Assembly (NCBI RefSeq): GCF_025933915.1
Contig: NZ_JAICZA010000008.1
Coordinates: forward strand, 1 to 60,191
Reading direction: 5' to 3'
Length of the DNA: 60,191 nt
Origin: Mycobacterium sp.
GTDB lineage: Bacteria > Actinomycetota > Actinomycetes > Mycobacteriales > Mycobacteriaceae
The translations under genes were made by a program, and so were the position numbers. The notes beneath the pieces are model-generated. The model was not told the DNA's origin. It did not search any database and was given only the letters and a program-made list of their open reading frames with translations. Of the stretch, positions 39,273 through 47,538 are shown piece after piece; the first letter of the stretch is position 1; each line of letters starts with the position of its first letter.

Positions 39273-40453
39273 CGCGCGGCGACCTCGTCGGCCGGTGACG
39301 GCGCGGGCCGCTTGCCGCCCTTGAGCCAGAGATACGAACCTGGCTTGGCGGCCTCGCGCCGGATCGCCCACAGCGTGCCCTTGCAAATCGCTTCCTTGAG
39401 CGACGCGGCCGCCCGGCCAGCCAGGAACATGTTCACCGGGGTGTCATCGGTGCGCGCCAGCTGGAAGGTGGCGTCCGAGCGGCCCAGGCTGATGCACTGC
39501 CCGACGAACGCCTGGCTCAGCGCCGCCGGCGCGTCTCCGGCGATGCGGCTGAGCACGGTGTTGGCGGCCTGGGCGCCCATCGGCCCGGCGGCCTGGCAGC
39601 TCATCCGCAACGGCTGGCCGGATGGCGCGGCGGCGTCACCGGCGGCGACGATGCGGTGGTCGTCGATGCTGGTGAGCGTTTCGTCGGTGAGCAGCCGGCC
39701 CATCGGGTCGGTGCGCAGCCCGCTGCGCGCGGCGAGATCCGGCACGGCGAATCCGGCCGTCCAGACGGTGGCCGCGCTGGGCAGCGCGACGCCGTCGGTG
39801 AGCACCACGTGATCCCAGCGCACCTCGGCCACCGCGACGGATTCCAGCACGTTGACACCGAGGCGTCGCAGCCGCTTGGCCACCGAGTGCCGGCCCCGCT
39901 TGCTCAGCGACGGTCCGAGTACGGGGCCGCAGACCAGCGTCACCGGGCGTCCCTGCTCGGCCAGCTCGGAGGCGGTCTCGATGCCGGTCAGCCCGCCGCC
40001 GACCACGGTGACGGGTGCGGGCAGCGGCAGATCGGTAAGCGCAAAGTGCAGCCGCTGCGCGCTTTCCAGGTCGGCGACCGAATGCGCGAATTCGGCGAAG
40101 CCCGGCACAATCGATGGCGTCACGCCGGTGCTTCCCACGGCATAGATCAGGTAGTCGTAATTCAGCTCGGCGCCCGAGCTCAGCAGAACGCGCCGGGCGA
40201 CGGGCTCGATGGCCTCGACCGCGTCGACGACCAGCCGTATCCCGTCGCCGAGCAGCGTCGCGTAATCGGCGGTCGCCGTGCCGGTGTCGGCGACCAATTG
40301 GTGCAACCGGATCCGTTCCACGAAGACCGGCCGGGGGTTCACCAGCGTGATGTTGATGTCCGACCGCTGGCGCAGGTGGTTAGCGGCCAGCGTTCCGGCG
40401 TATCCGCCGCCGATTACGACGACATGGTTCTTTTGGGGGGCCACCTCGGTCAT
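39269..40453 (-). CDS. FAD-dependent NAD(P)H oxidoreductase, NDH-2-like
   Basis: A 394-residue two-dinucleotide-fold flavoprotein. The FAD motif is VVVIGGGYAGTLAANHL (res. 11-27), the NAD(P)H motif is VTVVGGGLTGIETASELA, and the second FAD motif is RIVAAGDAAA. It resembles type II NADH dehydrogenases and ferredoxin/rubredoxin reductases without a clear membrane anchor. It is translationally coupled to the ECF41 sigma factor; ECF41 factors are typically encoded beside an oxidoreductase that is their main target. AGGAG lies seven bases before ATG 40453. Confidence 0.9.
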   Translation of the reverse strand: MTEVAPQKNHVVVIGGGYAGTLAANHLRQRSDINITLVNPRPVFVERIRLHQLVADTGTATADYATLLGDGIRLVVDAVEAIEPVARRVLLSSGAELNYDYLIYAVGSTGVTPSIVPGFAEFAHSVADLESAQRLHFALTDLPLPAPVTVVGGGLTGIETASELAEQGRPVTLVCGPVLGPSLSKRGRHSVAKRLRRLGVNVLESVAVAEVRWDHVVLTDGVALPSAATVWTAGFAVPDLAARSGLRTDPMGRLLTDETLTSIDDHRIVAAGDAAAPSGQPLRMSCQAAGPMGAQAANTVLSRIAGDAPAALSQAFVGQCISLGRSDATFQLARTDDTPVNMFLAGRAAASLKEAICKGTLWAIRREAAKPGSYLWLKGGKRPAPSPADEVAAR

Positions 40454-40488
40454 GGCTGTCTCCTATTCGTGAGGACCTGTGCCCTTGA

Positions 40489-40515
40489 GACACCGCAGGC
40501 CGGCCGAGCGTGACA
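40489..40515 (-). promoter_or_regulatory. ECF41-type promoter of the oxidoreductase-sigma operon
   Basis: On the minus strand, TGTCACG (40515-40509), 16 bases, then TGTC (40492-40489). The published ECF41 consensus is TGTCACA-N16-CGTC, so spacing is exact and 9 of 11 bases match. The -10 element is 36 bases before the start codon, which leaves room for a short leader with AGGAG. It supports autoregulation by the sigma factor of this operon. Confidence 0.65.
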
Positions 40516-40529
40516 GGCTTGCCCGCAAT

Positions 40530-40545
40530 TGTGACCCGTCTCACG
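40530..40545. promoter_or_regulatory. CRP-like binding site
   Basis: TGTGA-CCCGTC-TCACG, one base off the CRP consensus TGTGA-N6-TCACA, which mycobacterial CRP (Rv3676) also recognises. It begins 15 bases upstream of the ECF41-like -35 element and 214 bases before the lipoprotein start, so it could act on either gene. Confidence 0.45.
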
Positions 40546-40758
40546 GCGCCCTGCGGGGCGACAGGCGCCGCAAGGGGTCACGGGGGGCCAAGCCGGAGCA
40601 CACCCCCGTTGAGCTGCAGCGGAGCAACGGCCGAACCCGCGTGATACGCTGCGCTACGCCAATTCGTGGCCCGCCCCCAGGGCCGGATACACGCACCAGA
40701 CAACCCGCGAAGATGGGGCCACTTCAGTGCGCATCGGTGTGTATTGGGAGAAGCAACC

Positions 40759-42435
40759 TTGACGTCGTGTTCATTGCGAACGAGCGCGCTCGTCGCTGTC
40801 GTGTGCGCGGCGCTGGCGTTGAGCGGATGCGGCGGTCAGAGCGATCCCGGGCCGCTGTCCGCGATGGTCAGTCCGGCCATCCCGCCGACGGCGCAGGAGA
40901 TCTCGAACCCGCTGCGCGGCCAATATGAGGAAATGCTGAATCCGCTTTTCCCGCAGGGAAATTCGGCACAGCAGCGATACTCACCCTGGCCCGCGTCCTA
41001 CGATGCCAGCCTGCGTGTCTCGTGGCGGCAGTTGCAGCCCGTCGATCCGCGCACGCTGCCCCCCGATGCGCCCGACGACCGCAGGTTCGATTTCAGCGTG
41101 ATCGACGACGCGCTGGCCAAGGTCGGGACCCGGAACATGCGCCTGACCCTCGGCGTGTACGTCTACAAGTCCTGTTGCAACGACTCCTATCCGGACGACA
41201 CCAACATCGCGATTCCGGACTGGATGCGCCCGTCCGCCGCCAGCTATCCCGCGTCGCCGAAGAGTTCCGCGCCGGGCGTCACCCACGTGGTGCCGAATTT
41301 CAACGACCCCGACTACCTCAACGGAGTCGGTCAACTACTGGCCGCGCTCGGCCGGCGATATGACGGCGACGAGCGACTCAGTGTGTTCGAGTTCTCCGGG
41401 TACGGTGACTTCGGCCAGAACCAAGTCGGGTATCTGCGCGATTCGCTGAGCGCGCCGGGCCCCATACCCGACGACAGCATGGCAAAGCTGGGCTATTACA
41501 GCCAGTTCCGCGACCAGAGCATCACCAAAGCCTCCATTGCGCAGTTGGTCGCGGCGAACGCGAATGCGTTCCCGCACACGCAATTGGTGGTGGCTCCGCA
41601 GAATCCGGAGGTCGTCCGCGAATTGTTCGCCGACGACGTCAGCAAGAAATTGGCCGCGCCCGTGGGCATCCGCGCGGATTGCCTCGGCGTGCAGGCGCCG
41701 CTGCCGGAGTGGGCCGAGGCCAGCGACTCTCATTACGTGCGTTCCAACGATGCCGTCGTCAACGCGATCAAGCAGCGGCTCACCTCGGCGTTGGTGGTCA
41801 GCCAGTGGTGCCGGTTGCCCAACGGTGCCGACCCCCGGTCCTACTACGAGAAGGGGCTGCACGACGTCATCAGGTACCACGTGTCGATGACCTCGAGCGC
41901 CGACTTCCCCGACCGGGATGCGACGTCGGCCATGGATCCCAAGCTGTTTCTGTTGTGGGGCAAGGCCAATACCTCCGCCGGCTACCGGTACTCGGTCGAG
42001 GCGAAGCCGGGATCGCAGGCGATCCAGGGCAAGGTGGCGACGATCTCGGTGGCCTGGACCAACTACGGCTCGGCGGCGGCCATCGAGCAGTGGGAGCCCG
42101 GTTACAAGCTGGTGGACTTCTCCGGAGCGGTGGTTCGCAGCCTGCCGGCGACCGTGAATCTGCGCAAGCTCGTCCACGACGAGACCAGCCAATCGCGTGA
42201 GGAGCCCGTTCCGGAGTCGTCGAGCGAGTCAGTGCACGTCGACGTCACCGGCCTGGCGCCGGGTCACTACACGCTGCGGGCCTCCGTCGAATGGCGGCAG
42301 CACAAACCGGGCGCCTCGCACGTCGTCAACTACGCACCCATGGCCCTGGCCCGGGACGGCCGTGACGGCTCCGGCCTGTACCCGATTGCCACACTTGACA
42401 TCCCGAGCGACTCGGCCTCAGCAAACGATCAGTGA
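40759..42435 (+). CDS. DUF4832/DUF4874-type lipoprotein, paralogue 1
   Basis: A 558-residue exported lipoprotein. The signal peptide ends in the lipobox LALSGC (Cys at residue 23). The mature part looks like a TIM-barrel followed by a beta-sandwich, the DUF4874-DUF4832 arrangement found in glycoside-hydrolase-like secreted proteins: RFDFSVIDDALAKVG, FEFSGYGDFG, and a C-terminal GLAPGHYTLRASVEWR. TTG 40759 is chosen because GGGAGAA lies six bases upstream and the signal peptide then has normal size. It is closely similar to, and exactly as long as, the gene at 45676. It may bind or trim the polysaccharide made by the locus; function unproven. Confidence 0.8.
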   Translation: MTSCSLRTSALVAVVCAALALSGCGGQSDPGPLSAMVSPAIPPTAQEISNPLRGQYEEMLNPLFPQGNSAQQRYSPWPASYDASLRVSWRQLQPVDPRTLPPDAPDDRRFDFSVIDDALAKVGTRNMRLTLGVYVYKSCCNDSYPDDTNIAIPDWMRPSAASYPASPKSSAPGVTHVVPNFNDPDYLNGVGQLLAALGRRYDGDERLSVFEFSGYGDFGQNQVGYLRDSLSAPGPIPDDSMAKLGYYSQFRDQSITKASIAQLVAANANAFPHTQLVVAPQNPEVVRELFADDVSKKLAAPVGIRADCLGVQAPLPEWAEASDSHYVRSNDAVVNAIKQRLTSALVVSQWCRLPNGADPRSYYEKGLHDVIRYHVSMTSSADFPDRDATSAMDPKLFLLWGKANTSAGYRYSVEAKPGSQAIQGKVATISVAWTNYGSAAAIEQWEPGYKLVDFSGAVVRSLPATVNLRKLVHDETSQSREEPVPESSSESVHVDVTGLAPGHYTLRASVEWRQHKPGASHVVNYAPMALARDGRDGSGLYPIATLDIPSDSASANDQ

Positions 42436-42649
42436 CGTATTTGGGCCGTAGCGATTTCTCGTTCGGTGCGAGCTTTTCGTAACCCCGGATGGATGGGGCC
42501 GTGCGTGATACCGTTCTCAAACGGATTTCCGCCTCCTGACCTGGTGGGTCGAAATTCAACCAGCAAACGATCGAGCGAACCGTCGAGAAATGCGTGGGCA
42601 CGCTCAGCGGGGATCCAGACGGGATGTGTGCCCCGTATCGGAGGACTCC

Positions 42650-44515
42650 GTGCCACGCAGCCTGAACCTGGTGGTCACCTCCGTCGCCACTCAGCTGATG
42701 GAGGCCACGGCCGCCACCGCGACCTCGGTCAGCGAAAAGGTACTCGCGCAGCTCGTCGAGCAGTTCGACGTGGACGCCAGCTTCCTGCGCCACCACGACG
42801 ACGACGCTGCGGCTTCGGTGTTGGTTGCCGAATGGCCACGCCGGACCGACGGCCCGGATCCGGATTCGATGGCCGCTCTGCAATTGGACGGCCTCGAGCC
42901 GGTGTTCACCCAATGTGAGCGCGACCGGAAGCCGGTGGTGACCCAGCCGGATCAGCCCGACGGGTGGGTCCGCCGCTCGCTGCGCCGGGGCAAAGCACCC
43001 GCGTCGCCCTCGGTGGCCGCCGCGCCGCTGGTGTCCAGCGACGCGTGCACCGGTGTGCTCGGCTTCGTCAAGTTCGGTGCCCGCAAGTGGAGACAAGAGG
43101 AGGTCTACACGCTCGAGGCGGTGGCCGCCCTATTTGCGCAGCTCCAGGCGCGCATCGCTGCCGAAGAGCGGCTCCGCTATCTCGCCGAGCACGACGACCT
43201 GACCGGTGTGTACAACCGCCGGGCGCTGGTGGCGCACCTGTCGCAGCGCCTCGTGGCGGGAGGCCCCGGCCCCGTCGCGGTCTTCTACCTCGACCTCGAC
43301 CGGCTCAAGCCGATCAACGACTACCTCGGCCACGCCGCGGGTGACTGGTTCATCAGGGTCTTCGCGCAGCGCATCGAGGAGTGCGCGGGAACGCCGAGCA
43401 TGATCGCCCGGCTCGGTGGTGATGAGTTCGTCGTCATTCCCGACCAGCCGATGTCGCAGGAGACCGCGGAGGCGTTCGCGCGCCGCCTGTCGTCGATGCT
43501 GTGCGATCGCCTGACCATCGGCGGCCACGTGATCAGCCGGACCGTCAGCATCGGGCTGGCGGTGGGCACGCCCGGGGCGGACAACTGCGCCGATCTGCTT
43601 CGTCGGGCGGACGAGGCCGTGTTGACGGCCAAGCGTGCCGGCGGCAACCAGACGGCGGTGTCCACCGATGACATGTCGCTCAAGCGGGCCTTCCGCAACG
43701 ACATCGAGCTACACCTGCAAGGCGACATCGAAAGCGAAGGTCTGCTCCTGGATTACCTGCCCGAGGTCGACCTGTGGACCGGTGCCATCGTGGGTGCGGA
43801 GGCGCTGGTGCGCTGGCGGCACCCGATTTGGGGGCTGCTGCTGCCCGACTCGTTCATCGGTGTGGCCGAATCGACCAACCTGGCCGCGCCGCTGGGCGGG
43901 TGGGTGATGCGCAGCGCCTGCGCCGACTTCAGCCGGTGGCGCGCCGACGGTATCGGGCACGGCGCCATGCTGCGCATCAATGTGTCGCCCATACAGCTGA
44001 TCAGTCGTGGTTTTGCGGAAAGCGTCGCCGACACGATCGGCGAGTTCGGGATCGATGCCGGATCGGTGTGCCTGGAGATCACCGAACGCGCCGTGGTGCA
44101 CGACATCGAAACCACCCGAAACACCTTGTCGGAGCTCAAGGAAGTTGGTGTGCAGATCGCCATCGACGATTTTGGCACCGGTTACGCCGTGCTGTCCCAC
44201 CTGAAGTCCCTGCCGGTCGACATGCTCAAGATCGATGCCGGGTTCGTACGCGACGTGGACACCGACGCCGGTGACCTGGCCATCGTCCGCGCCATCATCG
44301 GGCTCGCCGAGGCGTTCGGCCTGGAAGTCGTCGCCGAGGGAGTCGAGACACCCGCTGCCGCATTGACTTTGATGCAACATGGGTGCCACCGCGCGCAAGG
44401 CTTCCTGTTGTCGCGTCCCCTCCCCGGCGATGCGATGGAAGCGCTGCTGTCCGCGCGCTGGATGCCGATGCCGTTTCTCGCCGACCCCGAGTCATCGTCA
44501 CTGGGCTCGATCTAG
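42650..44515 (+). CDS. GAF-GGDEF-EAL cyclic di-GMP synthase/phosphodiesterase (Rv1354c-like)
   Basis: A 621-residue c-di-GMP enzyme: GAF-like sensor about 10-170, GGDEF domain about 175-340 with LGGDEF (255-260), EAL domain about 350-600 with EALVRW (384-389), IDDFGTGY (505-512), K527 and EGVET (563-567). Both active sites look complete, so it could both make and degrade c-di-GMP. The RxxD product-inhibition site expected just before GGDEF is not present. Length and order match M. tuberculosis Rv1354c (623 residues). GTG 42650 is preceded by GGAGGA. It sits between two lipoprotein paralogues at the head of a glycan locus, suggesting c-di-GMP control of polysaccharide production. Confidence 0.94.
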   Translation: MPRSLNLVVTSVATQLMEATAATATSVSEKVLAQLVEQFDVDASFLRHHDDDAAASVLVAEWPRRTDGPDPDSMAALQLDGLEPVFTQCERDRKPVVTQPDQPDGWVRRSLRRGKAPASPSVAAAPLVSSDACTGVLGFVKFGARKWRQEEVYTLEAVAALFAQLQARIAAEERLRYLAEHDDLTGVYNRRALVAHLSQRLVAGGPGPVAVFYLDLDRLKPINDYLGHAAGDWFIRVFAQRIEECAGTPSMIARLGGDEFVVIPDQPMSQETAEAFARRLSSMLCDRLTIGGHVISRTVSIGLAVGTPGADNCADLLRRADEAVLTAKRAGGNQTAVSTDDMSLKRAFRNDIELHLQGDIESEGLLLDYLPEVDLWTGAIVGAEALVRWRHPIWGLLLPDSFIGVAESTNLAAPLGGWVMRSACADFSRWRADGIGHGAMLRINVSPIQLISRGFAESVADTIGEFGIDAGSVCLEITERAVVHDIETTRNTLSELKEVGVQIAIDDFGTGYAVLSHLKSLPVDMLKIDAGFVRDVDTDAGDLAIVRAIIGLAEAFGLEVVAEGVETPAAALTLMQHGCHRAQGFLLSRPLPGDAMEALLSARWMPMPFLADPESSSLGSI

Positions 44516-44533
44516 CATCACAACGCTGGTCGC

Positions 44534-45328
44534 TTAGACTTCGTTGGGCAAGAAGACGAAGTTGTTGACGTAGATGCCGTGGCCGACCCAGCCGTCCTCG
44601 CGGCTGCCGACGTTGGCCGGATCCTGATGTTTTGCCGCGTCGAAGTCCGTTATGGTCCGCCGAGCGCCATCGAGATCGAAGTAACCGGCGTAGCCGAGTC
44701 CGGTCAGCAGCCCGGTGATCTCGGCGATGGCGTTGGGGTGATGGCGTTCCTCGGCTTCCACGACAATCGACGGTCGGTTGCGTGCGAGCGTCTGTGTGGC
44801 GCCGTGCAATACTGCGATTTCATGGCCTTCGACGTCGATCTTGATCAGGCCGACGTCGTCCAGGGAGAGATCGTCGAGGCGTTTGACCGGCACGTCGATG
44901 CTGCGAATGTTGCCCCCGCTCACGTCGCCCAGTTTGTTGCCGGCGTCGATGGTGCTTCGGCCCGGCTCGCCCTCGACCACCCGCATGGCCGTCGTGCCGG
45001 GTTTGTCCGACAACGCCACCGCCTCCACCCGGACGGCGGCCCCGACCGCGTCGAACATCGCCGCCAGATCGTGGGCCTGGGCCGGCCGGGGTTCGAACGC
45101 GATCACCGATCGCGACGACGCCAACATCGCGATCGTGAACTCGCCGAGATCGGCTCCGATGTCCAGTGAGATCCGGCTTGGTTCGCACAACGACGCCACC
45201 AGCCGTATGTCCGGGCGCGATTGACCCAGACGTTCCAAGATGCGGAATCTGCGCCGCCAGAACAGGCGCGGTGCGAGTCTTTTTGCCGCAGGCTCGAGCC
45301 GACGTTTGGCCGAGCGTGCGACAGACAT
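44534..45328 (-). CDS. FkbM-family methyltransferase
   Basis: A 264-residue SAM-dependent methyltransferase. The SAM motif is SLDIGADLGEFT (residues 54-65) and the FkbM hallmark IKIDVEGHEIAVLHGA follows in the second half. Family members O-methylate sugars or natural products, so it probably methylates a sugar of the local polysaccharide or glycolipid. It is on the opposite strand to its neighbours, converges with the c-di-GMP gene (18 bases between stops) and is divergent from the second DUF4832 lipoprotein. CAGGAGA precedes the ATG. Confidence 0.9.
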   Translation of the reverse strand: MSVARSAKRRLEPAAKRLAPRLFWRRRFRILERLGQSRPDIRLVASLCEPSRISLDIGADLGEFTIAMLASSRSVIAFEPRPAQAHDLAAMFDAVGAAVRVEAVALSDKPGTTAMRVVEGEPGRSTIDAGNKLGDVSGGNIRSIDVPVKRLDDLSLDDVGLIKIDVEGHEIAVLHGATQTLARNRPSIVVEAEERHHPNAIAEITGLLTGLGYAGYFDLDGARRTITDFDAAKHQDPANVGSREDGWVGHGIYVNNFVFLPNEV

Positions 45329-45675
45329 CTGCGACGATCTCCTGCCCGATATGCGAAGTCACCAGCTTAGTCGATGCCGGCCGCGCACAATGCGCCACGC
45401 GGGGCGGATGGAAAGCTGCACGGCGACGACGTTTTGGATGGGAGCCCGGATTTACCGATGCGTTCCGGGGTCGGACGCTACCCTGTTGTCACCCTTGATA
45501 TCCCGCGTGGCGACGTGATGTCAGGCAACGGCCCATGGCCGTCGCGAAACACGAGTCGCCAGAGAGGTAACAGTCGATGCATGTGATGGACACGGTGCGT
45601 TCTGGCGGCGCATGCCGACGCGGTTCATCACCCGCCGCGCGTCGGTGCGGCCGGACGCGGTTTAGCACGAGCACT
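45329..45675. other. Divergent intergenic region FkbM methyltransferase / DUF4832 lipoprotein 2
   Basis: 347 bases with no convincing gene. It must hold promoters for both divergent genes. I recognised no operator, riboswitch or strong hairpin. An AGAGAGG sequence at about 45560 precedes a possible upstream start at 45577, which would give a poorer signal peptide than the start at 45676. Confidence 0.5.
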
Positions 45676-47352
45676 ATGGTCCGGACAATGAGGAAGAACG
45701 TAGTTGTCGTTGGCGTGTGCGTGGCGTTGGTGCTGAGCGGATGCGGTCATCGCGGTGGCTTTGAGCCACTGACCGCGATCGCCAGCCCCGCCATAGGGTT
45801 GTCCGTGCAGGACGTACCGAATCCGCTACGCGGCCAGTACGAAGATCTCTTGCAACCGCTTTTCCCGCAAGGCAATCCCGCGCAGCATCGGTATCCGGCG
45901 TGGCCTGCGTCGTCTGACGCCAGTCTGCGCATCCCCTGGCGACAGTTGCAGCCGACCGATCCGAGCACACTGCCGCCCGACGCTCCCGACGATCGAAAAT
46001 TCGATTTCAGCGCGATCGACGATGCGCTGACGAAACTGGCTAGTCGCAATATGCGCCTGACGCTGCGCGTGGTCGCCTACAACTCCTGTTGCGACACCGT
46101 CTATCCGAACAACACCAATATCGCGATGCCCGACTGGGTGCGCCCGGCGGCCACCAACTACACCGGTCCACAACGATATTGGTGGACACCCGGTGTGACG
46201 CAGGTCGTTCCGAACTGGAACGACCCGAATTACCTGAACGCTTTCAGCCAGCTGTTGGCCGCGCTGGGCCACCGTTACGACGGCGACGAGCGACTGAGCA
46301 TTTTTGAGTTCTCCGGTTACGGGGATTTCAGCGAGAACCACATCTCGTATCTGCGTGACACGCTGGGCGCACCGGGGCCCGCTCCCGAGGAGAGCGTCGC
46401 GAAGCTGGGCTATTACAGCCAATTTCGTGACCAGAACATCACCGTCGGATCCATTCGGCAGTTGGTTGCGGCGACGGTAAGCGCCTTTCCCCACACGCAA
46501 TTGGTGACGACGGCGCTGAACCCGGAGATTGTCCGTCAGTTGATCGCCGACGACGTCACGAAGAAGCTGTCCGCGCCGGTGGGTATCCGCGCGGATTGCC
46601 TGGGTGTTCAGGATCCGCTGCCCGCCTGGGCCGAAAGGGATGGTTCGCATTATCTGCAGTCGAAGGATCCGCTAGTCAGCGCACTGAGAAACCGCATGGC
46701 CTCGGCGCCGATGATCACCGAATGGTGCCAGCTCCCCCAGGGAACCGATCCGCGGTCCTATTACCAAAAGGGCCTCAACGACGTCATCAGATACCACGTG
46801 TCGATGACATCGAGTTACAACTTCCCGGCCGTGGATGCGACCGCGCCGATGGACCCGGCTTTGTATCTGCTGTGGGCGCAGGCCAACGTGGCCGCCGGGT
46901 ACCGGTATTCGGTCGAGGCGCGGCAGGGCTCGCCATCGGTGAGTGACGGGAAGGCGACGCTGACCGTCAACTGGACCAACTACGGCGCCGCCGCCACCAC
47001 CGAGAACTGGGTCCCGAGCTACCGGCTGGTCGACTTCCTGGGGACGGTGATCCGCACGCTTCCCTCGACTGTGGCGCTGAAATCCCTGGTGCACGGCCAA
47101 TCCGCGGACGGCTCCCGTAAGGAGCCGGACCCGGCGACGTCCACCGAGTCCGTTCACATCGACCTGGCGGACCTCACGCCCGGGCACTACACGCTGTGCG
47201 CATCGGTGGATTGGCAACAGCACAAGCCCGACGCGTCGCACGTCGTGAATTACCCGCCCATGCGGTTGGCGCGCGACGGGCGCGATGGCGCCGGATGCTA
47301 TCCGATCGCGACCCTCGACATGCCCCGCGATGCGCCCAATCGCACCCCCTGA
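45676..47352 (+). CDS. DUF4832/DUF4874-type lipoprotein, paralogue 2
   Basis: A 558-residue lipoprotein with basic N-terminus (MVRTMRKN), hydrophobic core and lipobox LVLSGC. It aligns end to end with the protein at 40759: shared blocks include NPLRGQYE, LFPQGN, RNMRLTL, FEFSGYGDF, KLGYYSQFRDQ, PVGIRADCLGVQ, DPRSYY and DVIRYHVSMTSS. They clearly arose by duplication. ATG 45676 is used; ATG 45688 is equally possible. Its distance from the Wzz-like gene (186 bases) suggests a separate transcript. The role may be outer-leaflet polysaccharide binding or hydrolysis. Confidence 0.82.
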   Translation: MVRTMRKNVVVVGVCVALVLSGCGHRGGFEPLTAIASPAIGLSVQDVPNPLRGQYEDLLQPLFPQGNPAQHRYPAWPASSDASLRIPWRQLQPTDPSTLPPDAPDDRKFDFSAIDDALTKLASRNMRLTLRVVAYNSCCDTVYPNNTNIAMPDWVRPAATNYTGPQRYWWTPGVTQVVPNWNDPNYLNAFSQLLAALGHRYDGDERLSIFEFSGYGDFSENHISYLRDTLGAPGPAPEESVAKLGYYSQFRDQNITVGSIRQLVAATVSAFPHTQLVTTALNPEIVRQLIADDVTKKLSAPVGIRADCLGVQDPLPAWAERDGSHYLQSKDPLVSALRNRMASAPMITEWCQLPQGTDPRSYYQKGLNDVIRYHVSMTSSYNFPAVDATAPMDPALYLLWAQANVAAGYRYSVEARQGSPSVSDGKATLTVNWTNYGAAATTENWVPSYRLVDFLGTVIRTLPSTVALKSLVHGQSADGSRKEPDPATSTESVHIDLADLTPGHYTLCASVDWQQHKPDASHVVNYPPMRLARDGRDGAGCYPIATLDMPRDAPNRTP

Positions 47353-47538
47353 CCCCGCCCAACAGACATAACCGGCGCGCCGGGTAGGCCCCCGAAAACC
47401 TGCCCGTACGCACGACGCCGATTCCGGCAAACCCTGCATGAGGATGCTGCATAATCTGCATTGGGGTATGCGCGTCCGGTGCGAGGAAATCTGAATGACG
47501 CTATTCGCGCCATAAGCTCTGAGAAAGGTTACCAGCCG

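Larger units (their letters stand above)
40454..40758. other. Divergent intergenic region oxidoreductase-sigma operon / DUF4832 lipoprotein
   Basis: 305 bases with no gene. It holds the ECF41-like promoter (40489-40515), a CRP-like palindrome (40530-40545), and the leader of the lipoprotein gene ending in GGGAGAAGCAACC before TTG 40759. Confidence 0.6.

Noticed and set aside
47353..47538. Possible riboswitch or c-di-GMP aptamer before the Wzz-like gene
   Set aside because: Only a short CCGGCGCGCCGG palindrome is seen; no conserved aptamer core was recognised.
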